Counted from the stretch's first letter, positions 6,880 to 15,535 are shown. The stretch: DNA of 23,893 bases from Prevotella sp. CAG:755 (GCA_000431275.1 HF989216.1:6303-30195), one strand, 5' to 3'. Translations and numbers: made by a program. Notes: generated by a model from the letters alone, not told the origin.

Positions 6880-8004
6880 ATGAGAACGATACTGCAAAAG
6901 GTTGTATGCTTATTTGTTCTGTTTACCCTCGCGGTGAGCTGTGGTGAAAGGAAGATGACGTCGGAAGAACTGTTCGAGCAGTGTGCGTCGGGGGTTGTCT
7001 TAATCATGAACGAGTATTATTATACCATTCATCTGCCAGGCGGTGGCAACTTGTACTTTTCGGATCTCGATGGGGAGGACATGGTGGGCTTGACGGCCGA
7101 CCAAAGCGAAATCATGGCCAATCGGAACATGCTGTTTGGTACGGGATTCTTCGTGTCAGAGGACGGGAAAATCATGACAAACCGCCATGTGGCAGCTCCG
7201 CAGATAGATCCGGCAGAGGTCAAGAAGAGCTATCGCTCGTTGATCCAAGCGATAAGAACGGTTGTAGAATACCGGCAGCTCGAACTGTCGAACCAGTACA
7301 ACCAACTTTCGGTGCAGATACAAAACAGTACTTATTATGATTTCTATGGATATGCCCACACGGATTATTCCGCTGTCAGTCAGCTGACGGCGCAGCAGCA
7401 GGAATTGAGCCGGCAGTTCGACGAGCTGGAAGAGCTGAAGGAAAATTTGAGCATGGATGTGAGCGAACTGAAAATAGAGAGTGTCTGTGAGCTGGGGATT
7501 GCTTACAACAATACGTATGTAGCCTCAGAAAAGGATTTCAAAGGATGTGTTGTGACCAAAGTCTCAGAAAAGGATGACATCGACTTGGCTTTGATTCAAC
7601 TGAAAGATAAAAAAACGCCGGCGACAGCGCATGTGTTCACCTTGCCCGGACAGTCCAAAAAGGAGGAAGGCCTTTGGGAGAAAGTGAAGCGTGTCTTCGG
7701 AAATGATGAGAAGGAAAGAAAAATAACGGTCAATGAGCCGTTGTACATGATAGGTTATAATGCAGGTATTCAGTTGGCCAGCACTTCGCAAGGTATCAAG
7801 GCGCAGTTGACCAGTGGCAACGTGTCGCAAGAGTCGGACGGCGTTCGGTTGCTTTACACCATCCCTACGCTTGGTGGATCGAGTGGCAGTCCTGTCGTGG
7901 ATGAGTATGGAAATCTTGTGGCAGTCAACTTTGCGAAGGTGAGCAACACGCAGAATTTCAATTTTGGCATCGTGGCTCAGCAGGCTGCGAATTTCATGAA
8001 ATAG
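6880..8004 (+). CDS. Lipoprotein trypsin-like serine protease (S1 fold)
   Basis: A 374-residue protein with a lipoprotein signal (LFVLFTLAVSC, lipid-anchored Cys at 21). The protease triad can be read: His103 in TNRHVAAP, Asp235 in DIDLALIQL and Ser335 in GGSSGSPVV. This matches HtrA/DegP-like trypsin-fold proteases, and the GTGFFVSEDGKIMTNRHV segment is typical. No PDZ domain follows, since the chain ends about 40 residues after the Ser motif. Odd feature: about 130 residues separate His and Asp, and much of this (about 115-200) is Gln/Glu/Leu-rich and looks like a coiled coil. It likely cleaves proteins in the periplasm or at an envelope surface. It is monocistronic between the permease terminator and a convergent operon. 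Its promoter is unclear. Confidence 0.88.
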   Translation: MRTILQKVVCLFVLFTLAVSCGERKMTSEELFEQCASGVVLIMNEYYYTIHLPGGGNLYFSDLDGEDMVGLTADQSEIMANRNMLFGTGFFVSEDGKIMTNRHVAAPQIDPAEVKKSYRSLIQAIRTVVEYRQLELSNQYNQLSVQIQNSTYYDFYGYAHTDYSAVSQLTAQQQELSRQFDELEELKENLSMDVSELKIESVCELGIAYNNTYVASEKDFKGCVVTKVSEKDDIDLALIQLKDKKTPATAHVFTLPGQSKKEEGLWEKVKRVFGNDEKERKITVNEPLYMIGYNAGIQLASTSQGIKAQLTSGNVSQESDGVRLLYTIPTLGGSSGSPVVDEYGNLVAVNFAKVSNTQNFNFGIVAQQAANFMK

Positions 8005-8013
8005 GATGTGACA

Positions 8014-8033
8014 GGCGCAATTTTTTAAGCGCC
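8014..8033. terminator. Weak hairpin between convergent genes
   Basis: GGCGC (8014-8018) and GCGCC (8029-8033) form a short stem whose loop holds TTTTTT (8021-8026). It lies between the protease stop and the polymerase stop and overlaps the last polymerase codons. It is the only hairpin seen between these convergent genes, but the stem is short and the T-run is in the loop rather than after it. Confidence 0.3.
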
Positions 8034-9314
8034 GAGCATTTTGTGGTTGGAGGCAGAAGTCATGCTGGTGAATACATAGACGACAACAACGATAAAGCCC
8101 AAATTGAGCAGTATGTCGAAGAGGTTGGACACTCCCATGGTGAAATCTGTCACGTTGCCCGCAAAGGTGGCGTAAAGGTAGGTCATGTATGCTCCGAAGA
8201 TGATGCCGTGCGGCAGGAAGCGTGGCAGGCGGAACATGCAGAACGACGTGACCCATCCGGCGATGTAGGCAAATATAATACCGCCCCACCCGAAGAGCAG
8301 ATAGCTCAGAATCGGCATACGGGAGTTCGGTCCGGTGTTTTCCCCAGCTAAATAGGGCCTCGTAATTTCTGTGAGTTGCACGCCGATAGAGGGAGAAATG
8401 TCTTCGTATGAAACAAGGCGCATCGATGTTAGCAGGCCGGAAAAGAGGTATTGGAACTTGTTTCCCAGTTCGACAGACTGGTACACATCGTTAGGATAGG
8501 CATAAAAATAGCAGTCTCCCGAGGCTACAAAACGAGTGATGAGGGCGACGACAGAATCAAACGCTTCGCCGCCTTGGCGGCTGACTTGAAACGAAATGAC
8601 GAACAGGGCGAGGAGCACACCTACGCCGAGGTAGATAATGATCCGTTTGCTTGTGTGTGGGGTCTTACCAAGATAAAATAATTTATATCCAAAGTAAGCG
8701 AACAGTAGCATTAGAAATTTAGATTTGCTCCCTGAAAAAATCAAGAACATGGTGACGAGCACGATGCTCAGGTAGCAGAACGTCTTGTGTGTTTTCTTGT
8801 GGAGCATGTGGAAGATATAGAAGATGACGAAGTAGGAGAAGAAATTATTGAAACGCTGTAAAATACCGAATCCGCCGGAGCCGGAAAACACAGAAAGTCG
8901 GCTCTTGTCCATGAAAAGAGGTATGCCGAACATGACGTAAGACAACAGCGTGAATGCCACGTAGAGGGTGAAGCACACAATGAAGAAATAGAATACAAAA
9001 TGTTCTTCATTGTGTATTCCTATGTCTGATAGCGGCGCCCGTTTTCTGACAAACGTGGCGATCCCCAGCCAGAATGCAGTTTCTGACAGGATGAAGTAGA
9101 TGAGCATTTCGGTGGCCATCTGTTGCGTAACCCATAGAAAAGGAGGTATGGCGTTAGCCAGCATGGCAAAGATGACGGCGTAACGAAGGGGATCGTACCA
9201 GCTGAGTGTGAAGCGTCGTGCAAACGGGAACAGACTAAGCGTAGACAAGACAAGGAACAGGACGTACCATGGCCAATTGAGCGCTAAGAGAATGAGAAAG
9301 TGATCAATTTCCAT
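8025..9314 (-). CDS. Wzy-like polysaccharide polymerase (O-antigen polymerase type)
   Basis: A 429-residue polytopic membrane protein with about eleven or twelve hydrophobic helices. A loop of around 60 hydrophilic residues (DCYFYAYPNDVYQSVELGNK to TGPNSRMPILSYLLFGWGG) precedes the last helices, the layout of Wzy polymerases, which join undecaprenyl-linked repeat units at the periplasmic face. Wzy sequences diverge strongly, so the call rests on topology and position. The gene follows two glycosyltransferases and the chain-length and export genes, six bases after the previous stop, and it is the last gene of the operon. Confidence 0.78.
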   Translation of the reverse strand: MEIDHFLILLALNWPWYVLFLVLSTLSLFPFARRFTLSWYDPLRYAVIFAMLANAIPPFLWVTQQMATEMLIYFILSETAFWLGIATFVRKRAPLSDIGIHNEEHFVFYFFIVCFTLYVAFTLLSYVMFGIPLFMDKSRLSVFSGSGGFGILQRFNNFFSYFVIFYIFHMLHKKTHKTFCYLSIVLVTMFLIFSGSKSKFLMLLFAYFGYKLFYLGKTPHTSKRIIIYLGVGVLLALFVISFQVSRQGGEAFDSVVALITRFVASGDCYFYAYPNDVYQSVELGNKFQYLFSGLLTSMRLVSYEDISPSIGVQLTEITRPYLAGENTGPNSRMPILSYLLFGWGGIIFAYIAGWVTSFCMFRLPRFLPHGIIFGAYMTYLYATFAGNVTDFTMGVSNLFDILLNLGFIVVVVYVFTSMTSASNHKMLGA

Positions 9315-9319
9315 AGCGG

Positions 9320-10156
9320 TCAGCGCACGAAGAGAAAACGCCTGTCATGGTGTTGCAAGGCGAACTTAACGGAATATACGTCCATGTAGAGATGGCATAG
9401 CCAATAGGCGAACAGGGAGCGGTCACGCATTGCGATGAGGAACGCATTACGCATTTCACGGAACCGCCTTACTTTTTTTTCGTATGGCTCGTTGAATCCG
9501 TAAAACTCCAACGAATGCTGAATACGGTAGGGTATGACGCAGTATGTGGTGCGTTGCCTGGCGTATTTCCACATGAAATCGCAGTCTGTGCAATAGAAGT
9601 GGAAGCGTTCATCGTAGCCCGGGAAGCTGCTTCGCAAATACCGGCCAGAAATCACCATGCCGCTGTTGATGGCCATGGCGTGGTGTGCTGCGCAGACTCC
9701 AGTCGGTTCCGAATTCAGATATTTGCCTTTGAACAATACCATGCGGGAGGGGCTTACGAGCTGGTTGTCGCAGTAAATGAGGGGTAGGAACAGATCGATT
9801 TCCGGGTGGGCGGAAATGCTTTTCTTGGTTTCTTCCAAGAAGTTCAGGTCAAACTGTGAATCATGATCCAAGAGGATGAGGTATTCATTTTCCTGTAATT
9901 CTTGGATGGTTTGGTTATATAGTGTGGACAGATATTCGTTACGCCTATTGTGACGGTATTCGAAGGCAAAACCATCAAGCATTTCTTCCATTGTGCGGCG
10001 TTGCTCTGTGTCATAGGCTTTCGGGCTGTTGTCGCGGATGAGAATGCGGGCATAGTCTTTTGCCAACTTGCATTGTGACAGGGATTTCAGCGTATCTGAT
10101 TGCTCTGGCGACAATTTGTAAAGGACGATAAGTATGAGAAACTTTATCTTTTCCAT
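9320..10156 (-). CDS. Glycosyltransferase family 2
   Basis: The start at 10156 (MEKIKFLILIVLY) gives 278 residues and overlaps the upstream glycosyltransferase stop by 13 bases; the frame is open to 10219, but that would overlap the neighbour by 76 bases. A GT-A fold is indicated by ILIVLYK at the N terminus, IRDNSP at 40-45 and the metal/nucleotide-binding DHD at 97-99 in LILLDHDS. Later HFYCTDCDFMWKYARQ resembles the acceptor-side ED-type motif of rhamnosyltransferase-like GT2 enzymes. It probably adds one sugar to the lipid-linked repeat unit at the cytoplasmic face. Donor sugar and linkage cannot be read from the sequence. Confidence 0.88.
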   Translation of the reverse strand: MEKIKFLILIVLYKLSPEQSDTLKSLSQCKLAKDYARILIRDNSPKAYDTEQRRTMEEMLDGFAFEYRHNRRNEYLSTLYNQTIQELQENEYLILLDHDSQFDLNFLEETKKSISAHPEIDLFLPLIYCDNQLVSPSRMVLFKGKYLNSEPTGVCAAHHAMAINSGMVISGRYLRSSFPGYDERFHFYCTDCDFMWKYARQRTTYCVIPYRIQHSLEFYGFNEPYEKKVRRFREMRNAFLIAMRDRSLFAYWLCHLYMDVYSVKFALQHHDRRFLFVR

Positions 10157-10848
10157 CGTGATTGCAAGCCTTGTAGTTTGAAATAAATCCAAGATCGGAA
10201 TTGTCCGCACTTCCCGCAATTGTGGCGTACGACACGGAAAAGCTCTGCGGCATGGCAGGGCTGATTGGATATTCCGTCGACAGAATGGAAAGCAATGGTG
10301 TCGTTGAGCATGACGGCCGTCTTTTTGTTGCGGAAAAGCCAGAGGTTCAGGTCATAGTCTGCGAAAATCTTGAACTGCAAGTCATATGGTCTTTCTAAAA
10401 GAACTTTCCGACGATAGAAACATCCTTGATGGGGGATGGTGTTGTGTGTGTATAAACTTTTATTCCAAGCGGGGATGATTGTGCCTTGCTCTGTGGCGAC
10501 GCGGCCACAGTATATGTCAATGTTTTCCGGGGCGGATCGAAGTATGGGAGGGATAAGGAGAAGTTTGTCGCCAGCATTGACGTGGATGACATAAGTGCCA
10601 TGGGCAAGAAGGCAAGCCTTGTTCATGGCATCATATATTCCACTGTCGGCTTCACTGAGCCAATAATCAATGTGCGAGGCGTATTTCTTTATGACTTCAA
10701 CGGTGTTGTCGTCGCTCAGTCCGTCAATGACGATATACTCAATCTCATTCGTTTTTAGTGCGGCTACGCTACGAAATGTTTCTTCAATCTCGCGTGCAGC
10801 ATTGCGAACGACTGTGATTATCGTGATTACGGGTGACGGTTGTTTCAC
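10144..10848 (-). CDS. Glycosyltransferase family 2 (WfgS-like type)
   Basis: A 234-residue GT-A enzyme: ITIITVVRNA at the N terminus, EYIVIDGLSDDNT (about 37-49) for nucleotide-sugar binding, SEADSGIYDAMNKA (65-78) and the DxD-equivalent VNAGD (90-94), a variant frequent in this group. FADYDLNLWLF near 165 fits the acceptor/base region. It shares the SGIYDAMNK block with the glycosyltransferase at 16309-17070, so the two belong to the same subfamily. It starts 19 bases downstream of the Wzz-like gene and overlaps the next glycosyltransferase. It would extend the lipid-linked repeat unit in the cytoplasm; specificity unknown. Confidence 0.9.
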   Translation of the reverse strand: MKQPSPVITIITVVRNAAREIEETFRSVAALKTNEIEYIVIDGLSDDNTVEVIKKYASHIDYWLSEADSGIYDAMNKACLLAHGTYVIHVNAGDKLLLIPPILRSAPENIDIYCGRVATEQGTIIPAWNKSLYTHNTIPHQGCFYRRKVLLERPYDLQFKIFADYDLNLWLFRNKKTAVMLNDTIAFHSVDGISNQPCHAAELFRVVRHNCGKCGQFRSWIYFKLQGLQSRWKR

Positions 10849-10867
10849 AGGGCTGAAACTTGTTTCG

Positions 10868-11920
10868 TTATTGTCCGGCTATTTCTGCTTTCGGAGCAGG
10901 TTGGTTGAAGTGGCTTTTGATTTCCTTGTAGAGGAAATAGCAGGATACAAATACCGTAGTAAAGAATAGAGAGAAGAACACGATATATGTACGTTTAGGG
11001 CCGGCCGGTCTGAGGGGAACAACGGAATCCTGAATGACAGTAAATGCAGGAATCCGTTCCTGATATTTGGCTTGGGCCAATTGGAGCTGTTGTGTCATTT
11101 GGCTGTATGTGTTGTAAGCCAATTGCATTTCGTTTTCCAGTCGGTCTGACGTTATTCTGTATTGATTGAGGACAAGATCTTGATTGGCATCGGAGAATTC
11201 AGCGTATGCCTTTTGGGCTGCCAGGTACTTGGCTTTGGCTTCATTATACAGGTTGCTGACATATTCCAAGTCCCTGCTTGCTTTTGTCGTTCGGTATTTG
11301 ATAATGTATTCTTGCAGTTTTGCCATTACTGAATCGGCCAATTGCGCGGATACTTCTGGGTCTTGTGCTTGGGCAGTGAGTGAAATCATCCCTGTCTTTT
11401 TATTAATAAAGCAAGTGATGTTATTCGAAATGTTTTTAACGAGCGCGTCTTGTTCCTTTGTCAGGTGATTGGGATTGATTTTGTCGCTTTCTGGCTTTTC
11501 TTTCTTTTTGTTCGGAAAGAGCGTGGCCCACCATGGCTTTTTCTGCCCTTCGGTAAGGTACTTGTAGTAACTTACAGGTGCGGAATCGGCAGGCTTGACC
11601 TTGATGCTCAGTAAGTCAAGGACAAATGTTGTGGAGTTGAAGATATCCGGATAAATGTCTGGGTTGATGGCATCTTGTCCGGTTGAGGCTGTGCTTATTC
11701 CTGCAATGGATGCTATGGTGCTCAGGTTTCCTGGAAGTGAAACGCCACCATTTGCCGATGTCTCCGGAATTATTCGTACCTCTGTTTGGTAATACCGTGG
11801 GAGACTTAACGCGTATATGGCGCTGAGAATGAATACGCAGGTTAGAATAATGGCATATTGTTTCCAGTGTTTCTTTATGATGGAGTCAATAAGCGACTTG
11901 ATGTTGAGTTCTTTCTTCAT
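10868..11920 (-). CDS. Wzz-like polysaccharide chain-length/co-polymerase protein
   Basis: The 350-residue product has the Wzz layout. There is a transmembrane helix at about 21-39 and a periplasmic domain that includes a Gly/Ser/Thr-rich stretch at 57-80. A likely coiled coil lies at about 215-290, the Pro-rich motif VPLRPAGPKR at 301-310, and a second helix at about 312-331. It ends 19 residues after that helix, so it has no fused tyrosine-kinase domain and no Walker motif. It sits one base after the SLBB exporter gene (stop 11922, start 11920). It would set polymer length together with the polymerase and connect to the outer-membrane exporter. Confidence 0.9.
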   Translation of the reverse strand: MKKELNIKSLIDSIIKKHWKQYAIILTCVFILSAIYALSLPRYYQTEVRIIPETSANGGVSLPGNLSTIASIAGISTASTGQDAINPDIYPDIFNSTTFVLDLLSIKVKPADSAPVSYYKYLTEGQKKPWWATLFPNKKKEKPESDKINPNHLTKEQDALVKNISNNITCFINKKTGMISLTAQAQDPEVSAQLADSVMAKLQEYIIKYRTTKASRDLEYVSNLYNEAKAKYLAAQKAYAEFSDANQDLVLNQYRITSDRLENEMQLAYNTYSQMTQQLQLAQAKYQERIPAFTVIQDSVVPLRPAGPKRTYIVFFSLFFTTVFVSCYFLYKEIKSHFNQPAPKAEIAGQ

Positions 11921-11921
11921 G

Positions 11922-14474
11922 TCATTTGTTTATGAACATCGCGGCTATGACGGTCAACAGTGAAACGGTTGTGCTTCCGATGCTGATCCACTGAGATGTA
12001 GAAACGTTGCTACGTTTGACTTTTGCAGGGACAAGAATTTCACAACCAGGCTGGATATCTTCGGCTTTACGCACTTGTGTGACAGTACCGTTCATATGCA
12101 CGGCAAAAACTTTCTTCTTTTGTGCAGAATTGCTGTAACCACCAGCTTGGTTGATGTAGTAGCTGAGTTTGGCCCCCGGTTTGAATGCAACAGTGTTGGG
12201 GTACATTACTTCGCCGTTTATTGTCACCGTATTTGAGTATTGAGGTACAATTAGGCGGTCGCCGTCAGCTAACGTGATATTCCATTCTGTGCTCTCTGGA
12301 TTTTGCATAGCTTTGTCCAAGTCAATACCGATACTCCGGACATTGCCTAAGTCAAGATCCAGACTGTCGTTGGACTTTTTTGTCTCATCGCGCATAAGGC
12401 GGCGCAGGTTCTGTTCTCTTTTCTGGATTTCTTCCGGCGACATTTTCCGTTCCAAGCGGGCACCTTTTGCATAGGCATCTGTGGTTAAGCCGCCAGCAGC
12501 CTCAATCAGGTCGCTCAGGCGTTGCCCTTTTTTACTCAACGTGTAGGTTCCGGGGAAGAGAACTTCACCTTCAATCAAGATATGCTGCTGTTCTATATAT
12601 CCAGGGCTCTTTCTGACAAATACTTCGTCGAAAGGCTGAAGTACGAAACCGGGTTCGCCTTCGATGACAAAGCCGTCTTTAAGAGAGAAAGAGAAAGTAT
12701 GGGCAATGGTTTTGTTGCTCTGTGTGGCTTTTGCGTTCTTGATTCGTCGTGAAACGTCGATTTTCATGATAGAGGCTGCATCTGTGAGTCCTCCTGCTTG
12801 CAAGATGAAATCCTCAATCGTCGTATTGTCGGCATATTGGTAAACACCCGGATAGATGACCTCACCATAGATAGTCAAGGTCCGTTCTTCTTGTGCATCT
12901 TTTAGTGAGGGGATAAATAGTACATCTTCGTTGCGTAGTGCAATGTCTGATACAGAACCGCTCAGAATTCCCTCGATATCAATAGCCAGTACTTCCAATG
13001 TCCGGTCTGCTTTCCGTCTGTGCATTACGGCGCGGGTCAGGAATGCGTCTTCGGTTACACCGCCAACCAAGTTCAGTAGCTGGCGTACGGTGCTGGCTGT
13101 TCCGTCCATCTGGTACATTCCCGGTCGTCTCACAGCTCCTTTCACTTCTACCATGTTTTTAAAGCGTGGAAGCACGGAATCCACGGAAAGAGAGTCTCCG
13201 TCTGCCAAGTGGAACGTTCCGCGCTCAAACTCGCCTATGTTGAAAATGGCGTATTCTCCTCCGTTCTTGCGGATGAGGCGGATGTAGTCTTGGTAGGCAT
13301 CGCCAGTGAATCCGCCGCTATACTTCAACAGTGTTGCAACACTTTCAGAGCGTTTCATCTCATAGTACATTGGCCGTTTCACTTTGCCGGTGATATTGAC
13401 AAGACAGTCGTAAGGACCGACAACAATGACGTCGTTGGCAGCTAAACGTATGTTCCCGCTTAATTTTCCATTGAGGATGTAGTCGTAGATGTCGACTGTG
13501 GTGACGAGCTTGTTGTTGCGGTATACTTTGATGTCGCGCAGTGTGCCGATTTCGTTCGTCCCGCCCGCCATATAGAGGGCGTGGAAAACCGTAGCAAAGG
13601 CAGACAGCGTATATGTTCCCGGTGCGACGACTTCGCCCATTACGTTGACTGTAATGGTCTTCGTCTGTCCTACGGATAATTTTACGTTCGAGTTGCTGTA
13701 TCGTTGACCCAATGTGGTCTTGATTAGTCGGTTAGCTTCCTCCACGGTCAGCCCGCTGACTTGTATGGGGCCAAACCCTTCGAGGTCGATAGTTCCTTCG
13801 GGCGATACGGTGCTGGAAAATGTTTTTTGCGAGGCACCCCAAACATCGACGAACACGGCATCACCCGGTCCGAGACGGTAGTCGGATGGTGTCGCGATGT
13901 TCATGTTCGGTTCGAAGGACAGGTACTTCTGGTTGAATATGTTGCGTCCGAAAACGATTTTCTTGTTCTTGTCTTGTTCGCGTTCACTCATAATGTCGTT
14001 GAACAGTTCCATTGAGTCGGGAAGCACGAAGTCGAGTCCATCTAGATAATCGTCTTCTTTTCGTTGTTGGAGCAGCCGTTTCCGGCGGTCACTCATGATG
14101 CCTTCTTCTTCTTTCTCTTGGATGACGCGGCGTCTGTAATTTTCTGCATTTTCCAGCTTATCATCTTTTTTGTCGCCGTTGTTCTGCCGCAGCCTGCTTT
14201 CGACAGCATTTTTCCCGGTGAGATCTTTGGCGCCAAGCACGTCTCCCTTATGTTCTTTCTCGTATTTCTCGCGGATTCGTCGTATCTGTTGGATATCGAC
14301 GCCTTGTTGCATGAGTTTTGTGACAATCTGTTGTTGCGAAGTTCCTTTGGCGTTCTCGTTAATGACAAACTCCATGACCTGTTCATCGGTCATGGAAGAT
14401 TGGGCATGAGCGCCAAAAGATAAAGTACATGCGAGCGCGGCAAGTAGGGCGCACCGTTTTATGTTCAGGTTCAT
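11922..14474 (-). CDS. Wza-like polysaccharide export protein with six SLBB repeats
   Basis: An 850-residue protein. Signal peptide to about residue 24 (AHA/QS); no convincing lipobox. A charged helical region spans about 60-180. The polysaccharide export domain lies near 195-275 (DYRLGPGDAVFVDVWG). Six SLBB-type units follow, beginning near 277, 359, 442, 533, 631 and 749, each with a G-[EKA]-V..P....Y core and an AGG/VGG end. The C terminus has a hydrophobic segment (SIGSTTVSLLTVIAAMF, about 831-847), in the place where Wza inserts its membrane helix. Classic Wza has about 380 residues, so this is an extended form of a type seen in Bacteroidota. Start and upstream stop overlap as TGATG, implying coupling with the PGT gene. 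Confidence 0.92.
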   Translation of the reverse strand: MNLNIKRCALLAALACTLSFGAHAQSSMTDEQVMEFVINENAKGTSQQQIVTKLMQQGVDIQQIRRIREKYEKEHKGDVLGAKDLTGKNAVESRLRQNNGDKKDDKLENAENYRRRVIQEKEEEGIMSDRRKRLLQQRKEDDYLDGLDFVLPDSMELFNDIMSEREQDKNKKIVFGRNIFNQKYLSFEPNMNIATPSDYRLGPGDAVFVDVWGASQKTFSSTVSPEGTIDLEGFGPIQVSGLTVEEANRLIKTTLGQRYSNSNVKLSVGQTKTITVNVMGEVVAPGTYTLSAFATVFHALYMAGGTNEIGTLRDIKVYRNNKLVTTVDIYDYILNGKLSGNIRLAANDVIVVGPYDCLVNITGKVKRPMYYEMKRSESVATLLKYSGGFTGDAYQDYIRLIRKNGGEYAIFNIGEFERGTFHLADGDSLSVDSVLPRFKNMVEVKGAVRRPGMYQMDGTASTVRQLLNLVGGVTEDAFLTRAVMHRRKADRTLEVLAIDIEGILSGSVSDIALRNEDVLFIPSLKDAQEERTLTIYGEVIYPGVYQYADNTTIEDFILQAGGLTDAASIMKIDVSRRIKNAKATQSNKTIAHTFSFSLKDGFVIEGEPGFVLQPFDEVFVRKSPGYIEQQHILIEGEVLFPGTYTLSKKGQRLSDLIEAAGGLTTDAYAKGARLERKMSPEEIQKREQNLRRLMRDETKKSNDSLDLDLGNVRSIGIDLDKAMQNPESTEWNITLADGDRLIVPQYSNTVTINGEVMYPNTVAFKPGAKLSYYINQAGGYSNSAQKKKVFAVHMNGTVTQVRKAEDIQPGCEILVPAKVKRSNVSTSQWISIGSTTVSLLTVIAAMFINK

Positions 14475-15118
14475 CAGAACTTTTTGCCGTTAATAATGGA
14501 AAATGCGGTTTTGGCTAGTATGACGAAATCTCCCCAAAGGGAGCGTGTTTGCAGGTAGTTGAGATCCATGTTCAGGCGGTCTAACATCTTTTCCATGGTA
14601 TCTGTGTAGCCATTATAGAGTGTGGCTTCGGAAGTCACGCCAGGTTTCATTTTGAAAATGAAGATATACCTGGAATCGCGTTTCATGATTTGATTGATGA
14701 AGTATTGCCGTTCGGGGCGAGGGCCGACCATCGACATATCGCCTTTAAGTACGTTCCAAAGTTGGGGAAGTTCGTCTAAATGATGCTCGCGTAGGAATTT
14801 GCCTGTACGTGTCAGCCTGTCGTCTTCCTTGCAGGCCAATTGCGGTCCTTGAACTTCCGCATCTATGCGCATGGTTCGGAATTTATAAATGTAAAATGGT
14901 TCACCGCCATAACCGATGCGCTCTTGCTTGAAAATGATGGAGCCTTTTTCTTTCCATTTCAAGGCAATTGCGACAGCAAGAAAAACCGGAGAGCAGACAA
15001 TCAGCCCGATTGAAGACGCCATGATGTCAAAGATGCGCTTCATCGCTCTTTGCGTGATGTTCATAGCGTCCTCTATTTCTGCCACATTGCATCTCCGGTT
15101 CATTGACATATATAGCAT
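14474..15118 (-). CDS. Undecaprenyl-phosphate sugar-1-phosphate transferase (initiating PGT)
   Basis: A 214-residue single-domain phosphoglycosyltransferase of the PglC/WcaJ C-terminal type. Motifs: KRIFDIMASSIGL membrane re-entrant helix (27-39), IIFKQERIGYGGEPF, YKFRTM, the catalytic Asp115-Glu116 in HHLDELPQLWNVLKGD, and MVGPRPE. It moves a sugar phosphate from a UDP sugar to undecaprenyl phosphate, the first step of repeat-unit synthesis. It lacks the extra N-terminal helices of full WcaJ/WbaP. It is first in the polysaccharide operon. The start at 15118 gives an 18-residue lead before Met19; a start at 15064, preceded by AGAGGA, is equally plausible and nearer to the family length. Confidence 0.92.
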   Translation of the reverse strand: MLYMSMNRRCNVAEIEDAMNITQRAMKRIFDIMASSIGLIVCSPVFLAVAIALKWKEKGSIIFKQERIGYGGEPFYIYKFRTMRIDAEVQGPQLACKEDDRLTRTGKFLREHHLDELPQLWNVLKGDMSMVGPRPERQYFINQIMKRDSRYIFIFKMKPGVTSEATLYNGYTDTMEKMLDRLNMDLNYLQTRSLWGDFVILAKTAFSIINGKKF

Positions 15119-15189
15119 GATTATTCTCTAAAAGTTACACTTTTGTGAATTGTTATATTTTATAAAACAGAGAATTTGAAATTTTATTG

Positions 15190-15220
15190 CAAAGATAAGG
15201 CGTTTTTTTCAATCGTCAAA
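15190..15220 (-). promoter_or_regulatory. Promoter of the exopolysaccharide operon
   Basis: On the minus strand the -33 box is TTTG (15220-15217), followed by a 19-base spacer with an A-tract and the -7 box TATCTTTG (15197-15190). Both boxes match the Bacteroides consensus. Transcription would begin near 15184, about 65 bases before the PGT start at 15118. No invertible repeats flank it, so phase switching of this promoter is not indicated. Confidence 0.78.
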
Positions 15221-15408
15221 ACGGTATTTCCTTTGATTTTACGTGCTTATTTTGTGACTTAATGATGAAAAGTTTCTCCTCTTTTTCTCTTTTGAAGTCA
15301 TACATGTATGATTGTTGTGAGGTTGTTTTTCGTATAGCTCGGATTGTGTGAATTTGTCAGAAGAGAAAAACTTGTTTCTGAACGCATGATTTAAGGTGCA
15401 GCTGTTTG

Positions 15409-15495
15409 TTCCCGACTTGTTGTGGTGGTAGTTTGATTTATGTAGAGCTGTCCGGTTGCTTCACTGTTCCCAGATCCGGGGTCGGGAATTTTTTT
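15409..15495 (+). terminator. Orphan terminator with two alternative 5' arms
   Basis: GTCGGGAA (15481-15488) is followed by TTTTTTT (15489-15495). Its 5' partner can be the local TTCCCAGA (15467-15474; 7 pairs with one bulge) or the distant TTCCCGAC (15409-15416; 8 perfect pairs). No plus-strand protein gene lies upstream. A weak TGAATTTG box is at 15349-15356. The structure may end a small RNA or stop transcription entering ssrA. Confidence 0.55.
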
Positions 15496-15535
15496 AGATT
15501 CATTCAGGGAAGGTTGAGAATATCTTTGAGGAAAA

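Noticed and set aside
10157..10219. 21-codon N-terminal extension of the second GT2 gene
   Set aside because: It would overlap the upstream gene by 76 bases, and the family fold begins at MEKIKFLILIVLY.
15190..15220. Invertible, phase-variable promoter for the polysaccharide operon
   Set aside because: I looked for long inverted repeats flanking the promoter and found none, and no invertase gene is present.
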